DNA of 64,000 nt from Proteobacteria bacterium UBA2363 (lineage in GTDB: Bacteria > Pseudomonadota > Gammaproteobacteria > Xanthomonadales > UBA2363): assembly GCA_002344355.1 (NCBI GenBank), contig DDTN01000019.1, positions 183,736 through 247,735 of the forward strand, read 5' to 3'. The position numbers and the translations under genes were made by a program. The notes under the pieces are model-generated. The model worked only from the letters and a program-made list of their open reading frames with translations, had not been told where the DNA came from and made no database searches. Of the stretch, positions 53,823-63,400 are shown one piece after another (position 1 is the stretch's first letter; the number at the start of each line of letters is the position of its first letter).

Positions 53823-54448
53823 TGCCGGCGCCGGCAGCGGTCGCTGCCTGGCCGGCGGCGGCCATCCGCAGCGCGGTGTTCCTGGCCTGCCTTGCGCCGC
53901 TGCTCTGGCTCGCGCTGCAACTGCTGCGCGGCGACCTGGGCGCCGATCCGGTCGCCCGCCTGACCCATGAGACCGGCATCTGGGCCCTGCGCCTTCTGTT
54001 GCTTTCGCTGGCGATGACGCCGCTCCGGCGGCTGACCGGCTCGCCCTGGCCGCTGCGCCTGCGCCGGATGATCGGGCTGTTCGCGTTCGCCTATGCCGCC
54101 GCGCACCTGCTGGTCTATGTCGCGCTCGACCTGCAGGCCTACTGGCCGCAGCTGCTCGAGGATATCGTCCGGCGACCCTTCATCACCGTCGGCGCGGCCG
54201 CGCTGGCCCTGCTGCTGCCGCTGGCGCTGACCTCGACGCGGGCGATGCAGCGCCGGCTCGGCCGCCGCTGGCGCACCCTGCACCGGCTGGTCTACCCGGC
54301 CGCGGTGCTGGCCTGCCTGCACTTCCTCTGGCTGGTCAAGGCCGACTGGCGCGAGCCGGCGATCCACCTGGGCATCGCCCTGCTGTTGCTGGCCCTGCGG
54401 CTGCCGCCGCTGGCCCGGGCGATCACCCGGCGCGGCACTCAGACATAG
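53822..54448 (+). CDS. msrQ: Heme-binding membrane subunit MsrQ
   Basis: A 208-aa membrane protein of the ferric-reductase-like family with six helices. Heme-ligand histidines are in YAAAHLLVYVALDLQ, TLHRLVYPAAVLACLHFLW and the LRRMIGLFAFAY region. It passes quinol electrons to MsrP. The start overlaps the msrP stop (TGATG). Its 3' end overlaps the convergent FHA gene by 10 bases. Confidence 0.94.
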
Positions 54449-55110
54449 ATCAGGGCGGCGATCAGCGCAGCCAGCACCGCGGCGAGGAGGATCAGCCAGC
54501 CCAGACCCGAGGCGTTGCCGCCGGTCGCCGGGGGCGCCGGGTCGGCGGCGGGCAGGCGTCGGGTGACCGGTTCGGGCATCGGTTCGGACAGCGCCTCGAC
54601 GAGGTAGCGCGCGCGACCGATCCGGAGCTGGTCGCCCGGCACCAGGACCGCGTCCGACGCGAGCGGGTGGCCGTTGAGCCAGGCCGGCGCGCCCGTGCCG
54701 GCCACCCCGATGCGGCCGCCCGACAGCGCCACGGTCAATGCCGCGGCCGCCGCGGAAACCGGCTGGCCTTCGCCGTCGAAGCTCAGCACCGGCCCGTCGA
54801 TCAGGCTGCCGGCGCCGGCGCCGCCGCGCCGGCGCAGCAGGAAGCTGCGCACCGGCAGGGCGGTATCCGGGGGCGGCGCGCCGAGCAGGTCGAACGCGAG
54901 GCTGCCGACGCAGACGCGGTCGCCGGCGTGCAGCCAGGCCAGGGCCTGGACCGGGCGGCCATTGACCACGACGCCGGCACCGGCATCGAGCACCGTCAGC
55001 CAGGCGCCCGGCGGGTCGGATTCCAGCTCGGCGGCGGCCAGCGCCAGGCGCTGCCCGGGCGGCGGCAGCGGCATCTGGGTGCCGTCGGCAAGGCGAAGCT
55101 GTTCGATCAT
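54439..55110 (-). CDS. FHA-domain protein with C-terminal membrane anchor
   Basis: A 223-aa protein. Two tandem FHA-like beta-sandwich regions are visible: about residues 35-75 (GVVVNGRPVQALAWLHAGDRV) and 125-175 (AWLNGHPLASDAVLVPGDQLRIG). A single C-terminal helix (GLGWLILLAAVLAALIAALI) anchors it, so the FHA part faces the cytoplasm. FHA domains usually bind phosphothreonine, but the key Arg-Ser-His pattern is weak here. A -10 TACGCT is 7 bases before ATG, with no Shine-Dalgarno. Confidence 0.7.
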   Translation of the reverse strand: MIEQLRLADGTQMPLPPPGQRLALAAAELESDPPGAWLTVLDAGAGVVVNGRPVQALAWLHAGDRVCVGSLAFDLLGAPPPDTALPVRSFLLRRRGGAGAGSLIDGPVLSFDGEGQPVSAAAAALTVALSGGRIGVAGTGAPAWLNGHPLASDAVLVPGDQLRIGRARYLVEALSEPMPEPVTRRLPAADPAPPATGGNASGLGWLILLAAVLAALIAALIYV

Positions 55111-55113
55111 CGC

Positions 55114-55123
55114 GCGCAGCGTA
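55114..55123 (-). promoter_or_regulatory. -10 element predicting a leaderless mRNA (FHA gene)
   Basis: TACGCT on the minus strand (55118-55123), 7 bases, ATG at 55110. A T-rich stretch (TTTTCCGTTTTTCC) lies just upstream. Confidence 0.4.
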
Positions 55124-55227
55124 GCGGAAAAACGGAAAACCGCAGCCGACCGGGCGCCGTGGCGGCCGCTGTCGGCCGGCGGCGGTACGGGCTAGACTCG
55201 ATGCGCCACCACGCCAGGAACGTCGCC

Positions 55228-55854
55228 ATGAGCAAGCAGGAACGCAAGTCCGCCGCCAAGGCCATCGCCGACTCGGCGCAACAGATCTGGCTCGCCGGCC
55301 TGGGCGCCTTCGCCAAGGCGCAGGCCGAGGGTTCGCGGCTGTTCGACCAACTGATCGTCGACGGCGCCGAACTGGAGAAGCGGACCCGCAAGTACACCCA
55401 CGAGCACCTGGCCAGCCTGCGCGACCAGATGGAGGGCACGGTGCAGCGCCTGCGCAGCAGCGGCCAGGCCAGCATGAAGAAGATCCAGGGCCTGGTCGAC
55501 GCGCGCGTCGCGCAGGCCGTGGAACGCATGGCGGTGCCCTCCCGGGAGGATTTCGAGACCCTGATGGCGCAGATGGAATCGATGCGCGCCCAGTTGCTGG
55601 CGACCCTGACCGGCGGCGATGGCGCGGCTGCGCCAGCGGCGGCGCCGGCCGCGGCACCGGCCCGCAAGTCGGCGCCGCGTTCGCCGGCCGCCAAGCCGGC
55701 GGCCGGCGCGGCACCCCGCAAGACGCCCGCCCGGAAGGCCGCGAAGAAGGCTGCGAAGAAGGCCGCAACCACGACCCCGGCGAAGAAGCCGGTCGCCGGA
55801 TCGTCCGGAAAGTCCCCGCCGGTCCGCAGCAGCGCCAGGCGCCGCAGCCGGTAG
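55228..55854 (+). CDS. Phasin family protein with histone-like Lys/Ala/Pro tail
   Basis: A 208-aa protein. The phasin (PhaI/PhaF-type) domain covers about residues 1-125: IADSAQQIWLAGLGAFAKAQ, GSRLFDQLIVDGAELEKRTRK and a coiled-coil-prone stretch. The tail, about 80 residues, is AAPA/AAKP-rich and very basic (KAAKKAAKKAA), like the DNA-binding tail of PhaF. Such proteins coat polyhydroxyalkanoate granules and may link them to the nucleoid. No PHA synthase is in the window. An upstream ATG at 55201 is possible. Confidence 0.88.
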   Translation: MSKQERKSAAKAIADSAQQIWLAGLGAFAKAQAEGSRLFDQLIVDGAELEKRTRKYTHEHLASLRDQMEGTVQRLRSSGQASMKKIQGLVDARVAQAVERMAVPSREDFETLMAQMESMRAQLLATLTGGDGAAAPAAAPAAAPARKSAPRSPAAKPAAGAAPRKTPARKAAKKAAKKAATTTPAKKPVAGSSGKSPPVRSSARRRSR

Positions 55855-55951
55855 CGAGCCCGCGCGCCCAGCCCCGGCCGCGCGCCGGGTCCGGGCCGGA
55901 CTCCGGCATCGGCGGCAGGGTTGCGTTCTGGCCCGGACCGCGGCGGCGCGG

Positions 55952-57367
55952 TCAGAGCGTGCGCCAGGCGGCCAGGGCCGCCGCGCGGCTCTCCTTCAGG
56001 TCGACGATCGGCCGCCGGTACGCACTGGCGGCGTCGATGCCGGCCTCGTCGAGCAGGCCGGGCGGCGCTTCCCAGGGACGCTGCAGCCAGCGCGCCGGCA
56101 GCCGTTCCAGTTCCGGCAGCCAGCGCCGGACATAGTCGCCGCGGGGATCGAACCGCTCGCCCTGGCTGGCCGGGTTGAACACCCGGAAATAGGGCGCCGC
56201 GTCGGCACCGGACCCGGCGGTCCACTGCCAGCCCTGGGTGTTGTTGGCGAGGTCGGCGTCGACCAGGGTGTCCCAGAACCAGCGCGCCCCTTCCAGCCAG
56301 TGGATGCGCAGGTTCTTGGTCAGCAGCGAGGCCACCACCATGCGCACGCGGTTGTGCATCCAGCCGCAGTGCCAGAGCTGGCGCATGCCGGCGTCGACCA
56401 GGGGAATGCCGGTGCGGCCGCGCTGCCAGGCGGCCAGGTCGCGGTCGGACGTCCGCCAGGGAAAGGCCTCGAAGCGCGGGTTCAACGGCGCCGTCGGGGT
56501 GTCGGGGAAATGGTGCAGCAGGTGGTGGGAGAACTCGCGCCAGCCGAGCTCGCGGACGAACACCTCGGTGCCCTCGTCGTCGCCGCCGCGCCGGCGCGCC
56601 TCGGACAGGGCGCGGCGCGGCGAGAGCTCGCCGAAGTGCAGGTGCGGCGACAGCCGCGAGGTCCCGTCCTGGTCGGGACGGTCCCTGGCATCGGCATAGT
56701 CCGCCGCGCCTTGCGAGAGGAATCCGGCGAGCCGTGCCTGCGCGCCCTGCTCGCCTGGCGCCCAGAGATCCGCGAACCCGGCGTCCCAGCCGATCCGCGG
56801 CAGCAGGCCCAGGCTGGCGACCGGCACGCCCGCCGGCGGTCGTGGCGGTCCCGGCAGGGAGGTCGGCGCCGGCAGCGGGGCCAGCGGATCCAGGCGCGCG
56901 CGCAGGTTGCGCCAGAACGGCGTGAACACCCGGTACGGGTCGCCCTGGCCGGTCGCGATCTCCCAGGGCTCGGCCAGCAGCGCGCCATTGAGGCTTTCCG
57001 CGTGCAGGCCGGCGGCGCGCAGTTCGCGCTTGATCGCGGTGTCGCGCGCGACCACCGCGGGCTCGTAGCGGCGGTGCCAGTAGACCGCCCCTGCCCCGCT
57101 CTCCCGGGCGAGCGCCAGCAGCGTCTCGAGGCTGGCGCCTGCGCGCACCACCAGGCCCGACCCCAGTCGCCGGAGGTCGGCGTCCAGCGACAGCAGGGAA
57201 TGATGCAGCCACCACCGCGAGGCCGCGCCCGGCGCCCAGGGCGCCTCCTCGTCGGGCGCGTGGACGTACACCGGCAGCACGGCATGGCCGGCACGCAGGG
57301 CCGCATGCAGGGCCGGATGGTCGTCCAGGCGCAGGTCGCGGCGGAACCAGACCAGGGCTAGGCTCAT
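55952..57367 (-). CDS. phrB: Deoxyribodipyrimidine (CPD) photolyase
   Basis: A 471-aa class I photolyase. N-terminal antenna domain (LVWFRRDLRLDDHPALHAAL, YWHRRYEPAVVARD). FAD-binding domain: SRLSPHLHFGELSPR, FVRELGWREFSHHLL, TGIPLVDAGMRQLWHCGWMHNRVRM and the C-terminal WQWTAGSGADAAPYFRVFNP. It repairs cyclobutane pyrimidine dimers with light. ATG 57367 starts at MSLALVWFRRDLR. Confidence 0.95.
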   Translation of the reverse strand: MSLALVWFRRDLRLDDHPALHAALRAGHAVLPVYVHAPDEEAPWAPGAASRWWLHHSLLSLDADLRRLGSGLVVRAGASLETLLALARESGAGAVYWHRRYEPAVVARDTAIKRELRAAGLHAESLNGALLAEPWEIATGQGDPYRVFTPFWRNLRARLDPLAPLPAPTSLPGPPRPPAGVPVASLGLLPRIGWDAGFADLWAPGEQGAQARLAGFLSQGAADYADARDRPDQDGTSRLSPHLHFGELSPRRALSEARRRGGDDEGTEVFVRELGWREFSHHLLHHFPDTPTAPLNPRFEAFPWRTSDRDLAAWQRGRTGIPLVDAGMRQLWHCGWMHNRVRMVVASLLTKNLRIHWLEGARWFWDTLVDADLANNTQGWQWTAGSGADAAPYFRVFNPASQGERFDPRGDYVRRWLPELERLPARWLQRPWEAPPGLLDEAGIDAASAYRRPIVDLKESRAAALAAWRTL

Positions 57368-57485
57368 CGGGATCGCTCGTCGGCTATGGCCTGATGGTCG
57401 CGGTCCTGGCGTCAGGACCCCGTGCACGGACGTGAGGAGCGGACTGTATTACCCTCACCGGCATTCATCCGGGGAGGACCGATCG

Positions 57486-58718
57486 ATGACTGCACGAATC
57501 CACCTGTCCGCCGTCCTTGCGCTGGCGGCGACCGCGCCGGTCGTCGCCGCGGACACGGCGCCGGCGGCGTGGCGCCTGGGCGCCGCCCTCGCCTCGACCG
57601 AGCTGGCCTCGCCGGCCGCCAGGCACGGCCACCGTATCGAACTGGCGAGCGAGGCCCTGGCCGCCGATCGCCTGCGCCTGCCGCTGCCCGGCGGCGACGT
57701 GGTGGTGCGGCGGGTCGACCACCAGCAGCGTGCCGGAGGCGCCCTGTGGCGCGGCCACGTGGAGGGCGATCCCGACCATGTCGCCACCCTGACCCTGCAC
57801 CACGGCGCGCTCGCCGGCCTGGTCTCGCTGGCCGATGCGACCTGGGAGATCGTCCCGGCCGGCGACGGCCTGGCCGACCTGCTGGCGATCGACCCTGCCG
57901 CGTTTCCCGAGTGCGCCGGCGGCGTGCCGGTGCCGACCAGCGACGAGACGCCCGCGGAAGCCGAGCTGGGGGGGCCGTCGCCCTTCCTCGACCGCTTCGA
58001 CGACATCGACGTGATCATCTTCTACACCGCGGCCGCCCGTGCCGGCGCCGGCGGCGAGGCGCAGATCCAGGCCACCGCCCAGGCCGCGGTCGACAACGCC
58101 AACACCGCGTTCGCGCAGAGCGCCCTGCCGCACCGGTTCCGGCTGGTGGCGGCGCTGGAGCTGGCGTTCACCGAAAGCGGCAACGCCAGTACCGACCTGT
58201 CGGCGTTCCGCGCCAACGCCACCGCCAACGCGGCCCGCGACGCCTTCCTGGCCGACCAGGCCGGCCTGCTGGTGGAGAACGGCGGTGGCGGCTGCGGCAT
58301 CGGCTACCTGATGACCAACGTCGGGCCGGGCTTCGCGCCGAATGCCTTCCAGGTGACGGCGCGGAGCTGCGCGGTCGGCAACCTGACCTACGCCCACGAG
58401 CACGGCCACAACATGGGCATGGCGCACAACCCGGAGAACGCCGGCAGCGCCGCCTACCCCTATTCCTACGGCCACTGGTACACGGGAACCGCCGCCACCC
58501 CGGCGAACGAGCGGTTCCGCACCGTGATGTCCTATTCCAACCCCTGCACCAACGGCTGCACCCGGCGCCCGTACTGGTCGAACCCGGACATCAGCTACAT
58601 GGGCACGCCGACCGGCATCGCCGACCAGCGCGACAACGCCCGCAACATGCGCAACGTCGGGCCGGTGGTCGCCAACTGGCGGACCAAGACGATCCTGCGC
58701 TTCGGCTTCGAGGACTGA
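57486..58718 (+). CDS. Secreted metzincin zinc metalloprotease (M12B/reprolysin-like)
   Basis: A 410-aa protein. Signal peptide (LSAVLALAATAPVVAA). The catalytic zinc site is HEHGHNMGMAH (304-314) with Met-turn VMSYSN (Met 348). The N-terminal 160 residues look like a propeptide. The chain ends in the short motif LRFGFED. It is preceded by GGGGAGG. It probably acts outside the cell. It sits between two photolyase genes without obvious functional link. Confidence 0.87.
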   Translation: MTARIHLSAVLALAATAPVVAADTAPAAWRLGAALASTELASPAARHGHRIELASEALAADRLRLPLPGGDVVVRRVDHQQRAGGALWRGHVEGDPDHVATLTLHHGALAGLVSLADATWEIVPAGDGLADLLAIDPAAFPECAGGVPVPTSDETPAEAELGGPSPFLDRFDDIDVIIFYTAAARAGAGGEAQIQATAQAAVDNANTAFAQSALPHRFRLVAALELAFTESGNASTDLSAFRANATANAARDAFLADQAGLLVENGGGGCGIGYLMTNVGPGFAPNAFQVTARSCAVGNLTYAHEHGHNMGMAHNPENAGSAAYPYSYGHWYTGTAATPANERFRTVMSYSNPCTNGCTRRPYWSNPDISYMGTPTGIADQRDNARNMRNVGPVVANWRTKTILRFGFED

Positions 58719-58775
58719 GCCGCGCGCGCGGGCCCGGCGCCCGGCGGCAGGGGCGCCGGCCGGCCGGCGCGGCGC

Positions 58776-60356
58776 TCAGCGCGCGCCGGACCCGGACACC
58801 GCAGGTCCGGCCCCGTACCGCGCGCGCAGCTCGGCCGCGTGGTCCCGGATCGCCGCCAGCGCCTGCGGCGCCAGACGGTCCAGTGCCCGCCACTGAAGCG
58901 CCGTGCGCGGATGGCCGGCGAAGCGCTGCCGGTGGCGGTCCAGGAAATCCCAGTAGAGCGTGGTGAACGGGCAGGCGTCCGCGCCCTCGGCGCGTTCCGG
59001 CCGGTAACGGCAGCCCTGGCAGTGGTTGCCCATGCGCTGCAGGTAGCGACCGCTGGCGACATAGGGCTTGGAGCCCAGCAGGCCGCCGTCGGCGTGCTGG
59101 CCCATGCCCAGGGTGTTGGGCAGCTCCACCCACTCGACGGCGTCGACGTGCATGGCCAGGAACCATTCGTGCACCTGCCGGGGCCGCACGCCGAGCAGCA
59201 GCGCGAACAGGCCGGTCACCATCAGCCGCTGGATGTGGTGGTTGTAGCCGTGGCGCAGGAGCTGGCCGAGCGCGTCGCGAAGGCAGGCCAGGTCGGTGTC
59301 GCCGGTCCAGTAGAACGCCGGAAGGCCGGCCTCGGCGCCCAGCGCGTTCATCTCCAGGTAGCCGGGCATGCGCAGCCAGTAGATGCCGCGCACGTACTCG
59401 CGCCAGCCGATCACCTGGCGGACGAAACCCTCGACCGAGGCCAGCGGCGCGGCCCCGGACCGCCACGCCGACAGCGCCGCCTCGACAACGGCGCGCGGGT
59501 CGAGCAGCTTGAGGTTCATCGCCGCCGACAGGCGGGCGTGGTAGAGCCAGGGTTCGCCCTGCCACATCGCGTCCTGGAAGGGCCCGAACGCCGGCAGTCG
59601 ATGGCGCACGAAATCGTCCAGCGCCTGGCGTGCCTGGCCGGGGGTCACCGGCCAGTCGAACGCCGAGAGTTCGCCGGGATGGTCGGGGAAGCGCTGCGCC
59701 ACCTCGTCCAGCACCGCCCGGGTCAGGGCATCGGGCGGGAACGCCAGCGGCGCCTGCAGCAGGCCCGGACCCTCGCGCCCGAAACTGCGCCGGTTGTCGG
59801 CGTCGAAGTTCCAGCGGCCGCCCTCGGGGGCGCCCGCGGCATCGACCAGGATGCCCAGGCGCCGGCGCTGCCAGCGGTAGAAGTGTTCCATGACCAGGCC
59901 GCGCCGGCCGCGCGCCCAGTCGGCGAACTCGCCGGGCTCGACCAGGAAGTGCGGGTCCTCGCGCCAGGCCAGCGCGATGCCGGCCCGCGCGCAGGTCGCG
60001 GCGAGGGCCGCCATGACGCCGTGCTCGCCGGGCCGGCAGCCGACCACGCGCGCCGGCGCCAGCGTTCCGAGGTCGACGGCGAGGGCCTCGTCCAGTCCCT
60101 GGTGGCCGGCATCGAGCGCCCGGTAATGCACGGTCCAGCCGCGCGCGCGCAGCGCGTCCCGGCAGTGCCGCATCGCCGACAGGAACAGGGCGATGCGGGC
60201 CTTGTGCGACCACACCCGCTGCGCCTCGCCGGCCGCCTCGGCCATCCACACGGCGTCGCGACCGGGATCGAAGTCGGCCAGCCAGGCCGCGTCGGGATCG
60301 AGCTGGTCGCCCAGCAGCAGGAACAGGCGCGCGGGGCGGGCATGCGGATCGGCCAT
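58776..60356 (-). CDS. Fe-S bacterial cryptochrome/(6-4) photolyase family protein
   Basis: A 526-aa protein. N-terminal ribolumazine/antenna region (LFLLLGDQLDPDAAWL, FLSAMRHCRDALRARGW). C-terminal Fe-S domain with cysteines in TDLACLRDAL, NHCQGCRYRP and ADACPFTTLYWDFL. FAD-domain landmarks: FVRQVIGWREYVRGIYW, YNHHIQRLMVTGLFALLLGV and HVDAVEWVELPNTLGMGQHADGG. Members repair (6-4) photoproducts. It complements the CPD photolyase in the same locus. Confidence 0.93.
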   Translation of the reverse strand: MADPHARPARLFLLLGDQLDPDAAWLADFDPGRDAVWMAEAAGEAQRVWSHKARIALFLSAMRHCRDALRARGWTVHYRALDAGHQGLDEALAVDLGTLAPARVVGCRPGEHGVMAALAATCARAGIALAWREDPHFLVEPGEFADWARGRRGLVMEHFYRWQRRRLGILVDAAGAPEGGRWNFDADNRRSFGREGPGLLQAPLAFPPDALTRAVLDEVAQRFPDHPGELSAFDWPVTPGQARQALDDFVRHRLPAFGPFQDAMWQGEPWLYHARLSAAMNLKLLDPRAVVEAALSAWRSGAAPLASVEGFVRQVIGWREYVRGIYWLRMPGYLEMNALGAEAGLPAFYWTGDTDLACLRDALGQLLRHGYNHHIQRLMVTGLFALLLGVRPRQVHEWFLAMHVDAVEWVELPNTLGMGQHADGGLLGSKPYVASGRYLQRMGNHCQGCRYRPERAEGADACPFTTLYWDFLDRHRQRFAGHPRTALQWRALDRLAPQALAAIRDHAAELRARYGAGPAVSGSGAR

Positions 60357-60420
60357 CGGGCCAGGCTGCGCCAGGCCCCGTCGCGCCCGCGTGCAGGGCG
60401 GGCGCGGCCAGCGCGCGCCG

Positions 60421-60426
60421 CTATCA
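60421..60426 (+). promoter_or_regulatory. -10 element of the alpha-2-macroglobulin gene
   Basis: TATCAT, 36 bases before the ATG, with GGAG (60451-60454) serving as ribosome site, so this gene has a normal leader. Confidence 0.45.
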
Positions 60427-60461
60427 TGCCGGCAACCACCCAACGACCCCGGAGAGTCGCG

Positions 60462-63400
60462 ATGAGATCGGCGCACCTGGCCTGGACCGCGACCGTGCTC
60501 CTGTTGCTGGCCGCCTGCGGCGGTCGCGACGCCGACCCCGAGCGTGCCGGCGCCGAAGCGCCGGAGCCGGCCACGCAGTGGCAGGCCCCCGCCGACGCCG
60601 GCGGCTTCCACATCGCGCGGATCGAGGGCTACACCCGCTGGGGCCGGCCCTCGCTGCGGCTGGTCGCCGCCGAGCCGCTGGCCCCGGCCCAGGACTTCGA
60701 CCGCCTGCTCGACCTCGTCGACGCCGATGGCGCCCGCCCCAACGGCAGCTGGCAGCTGGAGGACGACAACCGCACCCTGACCTTCCCGTGGCTGGAGGCC
60801 GACCGCCGCTACCGTCTGCGGGTGGACCCGGCGCTGGCCGCCGCCAGCGGCGCCGGCCTGCCGGCGCCGCTAGAGGTCGAGGTCTACTCCGGCCCGCAGC
60901 CGCCGCTGCTGGGCTTCGCCAGCCAGGGCCACGTCCTGCCCGGCCGCGACAGCGCCGGGCTGCCGGTGGTCACCGTCAACGTCGCCGAGGCGGACGTCGA
61001 GTTCCTGCGCGTGCGCGAGTCGGCCCTGCCGGCCTTCCTGGCGAGCTGGCACCGCAACGGCCAGCGCGGCAGCTGGGAGATGGAACAGATCGCCGAGCTG
61101 GCCGACAGCGTCTGGTCGAGCCGCTTCGCCCTGCGTGCGGAACCGAACCGGCGCACCGTGAACCACATACCGGTCGACGGCCACGCGGCCCTGGCCGCGC
61201 CGGGCGCCTACTTCGCGGTGATGCGCGCGGCCGGCCGCTTCCAGGACACCTATGCCACCGCCCTCTACTTCGTCAGCGACATCGGCGTGCACGCGCGCCA
61301 GCACCGCGACGGCCTGTTCGTGCACGTCGCCTCGCTGGCCAGCGGACGGCCGCTGGCCGGCGTCGAGCTGCGCCTGCTGGATGCCGGCGGCGGCAGCCTG
61401 GCCAGCGTCGAGAGCGACCGCGAAGGCAATGCCACCCTGGCCATGCGCCCTGCGCGCGAGCATCTGCTGCTGGCCCGCCACGGCAACGACCTTTCGCTGC
61501 TGCCGTTCGGCCAGCCGGCCCTCGACCTCAGCGCGTTCGACCTGCCCGCCGGCAACGCCAGCGCGCCGTCCTCGGTGTTCCTGTGGGCCGGACGCGACCT
61601 GTTCCGGCCCGGCGAGACCCTGCGCGTGCATGCCCTGGCGCGCGACGCCGACGGCCGGGCGATGGCGCCGGCACCGGTGTTCCTGCGCCTTCGGCAGCCC
61701 GACGGCCGCATCTACATGGAGCAGACGGTGCTGCCGGACGAGCTCGGTTACGCCAGCCTGGTGCGCGAGCTACCGGTCGAGGCGGCCACCGGGCGCTGGC
61801 GGCTGGAGGCGGCAGCAAGCCCGGAGGGCGATGCCGTCGGCATGCTCGCCCTGCGGGTCGAGGAGTTCCTGCCTGAACGGCTGAAGCTGGAGCTGGCGGC
61901 CCCGCCCGCCGCACCCGCCGGCCAGGCGCTGGCGCTGCGCGCCGAGTCGGCCTGGCTCTACGGGGCACCAGCGGCGGGCCTGCGGTTCCTGGCCGAACTC
62001 AGCTACGAGCATGCGCCGACCGGGCTGGACGGCCTGCCCGGCTTCCACTTCGGCGACCCGGGCCTGGCCCTGCCGGGCGCCGGCGATGCCGCCTTCGATG
62101 GCGCGCTGGACGCGGACGGCCGCACCGAACTGTCGCTGGCGCTGCCCGAGACCCTGCCCGCGACGACGCCGGTGGCGGTGTTCGCGCGCGGCAGCGTGTT
62201 CGAGCCGGGCGGCCGGGCGGTCAGCCGGACGGTCCGGCAACTGCGCTGGCCGGACCAGGCGCTGCCCGGCGCCCGCCCCCTGTTCGACGTCGACGACGGC
62301 GCGCCGGCACGGGCGACGGTGGCCTTCGAGCTGGTCCTCGCCGATGCCGACGGCAGGCTTTCCGACGGCACGGTCCGGGCCCAGCTGCTGCGCGATGACC
62401 GCGAGGTCGTGTGGACGCACGACCTGGCGCTGGGTTGGCGCGCCGAATACACCTCGAACTGGCGGGCCGTCGGTCCGGCGCGCACGGTGTCGCTGTCGGC
62501 GCAGGCACCGGTGCGCTTCGAGGCGGAGCTCGACTGGGGCGATTACCGCCTCGAACTGACGCCGGAGGGCGCCGGCGCGCCGGCGACCCGGCTGGCCTTC
62601 CATGCCGGCTGGCGCGGCGACGACGGCAACCGCGGCGAGGCGGCGCGACCCGACCGCGTCCGCATGACCCTGGACCGCACCGGCTACCGCGCCGGCGACC
62701 CCTTGCTGCTGACCCTGACGCCGCCGCATCCCGGTCCCGGCCTGCTGCTGGTGGAGGCCGGCGACACCCTGCTGCACAGCCAGCCGATCGACGCCGCAGC
62801 GGGCGCCCAGGTGCGCCTGACGGTGGCGCCCGAATGGGAGCGGCATGACGTCTACCTGACCGCCCTGGTGTTCCGGCCGGGCTCGGCGCCGGAGAAGATC
62901 ACGCCGAACCGCGCGCTGGGCATCGTCCACCTGCCGATCGCGCGCGAGGGCCGCCGGGTCGAGGTCAGCGCCAGCCTCCCGGACCGGGCGCGGCCGGGCG
63001 ACACCGTGCGCGTGAAGCTGTCGGCGCCGGCGCTGGCCGGCAGCCGCGCCCGCGCCACCGTCGCCCTGGTCGACCAGGGCATCCTCAACATCACCCGCTA
63101 CGGGGTGCCCGACGCCGGCGCGCACTTCTTCGCGCCGCGCCGCTACGCGGTCGACGCCCACGACCTGTACGGCCGCGTCATCGAACACATCGACGGCCAC
63201 CAGGCGCGCCTGCGCTACGGCGGCGACCTGGCGCTGGCGGTGCTGGCGCAGGCGCGACGGCCCACCGCGCGGGTCGCCACCGTCGACCTGTTCGACGGCC
63301 CGGTCGACCTCGACGCCGGCGGCCAGGCCGAGGTCGCCATCGATCTGCCCGACTTCAACGGTCGCCTGCGACTGGCCGTGCTGGTGTTCGACGACCATCG

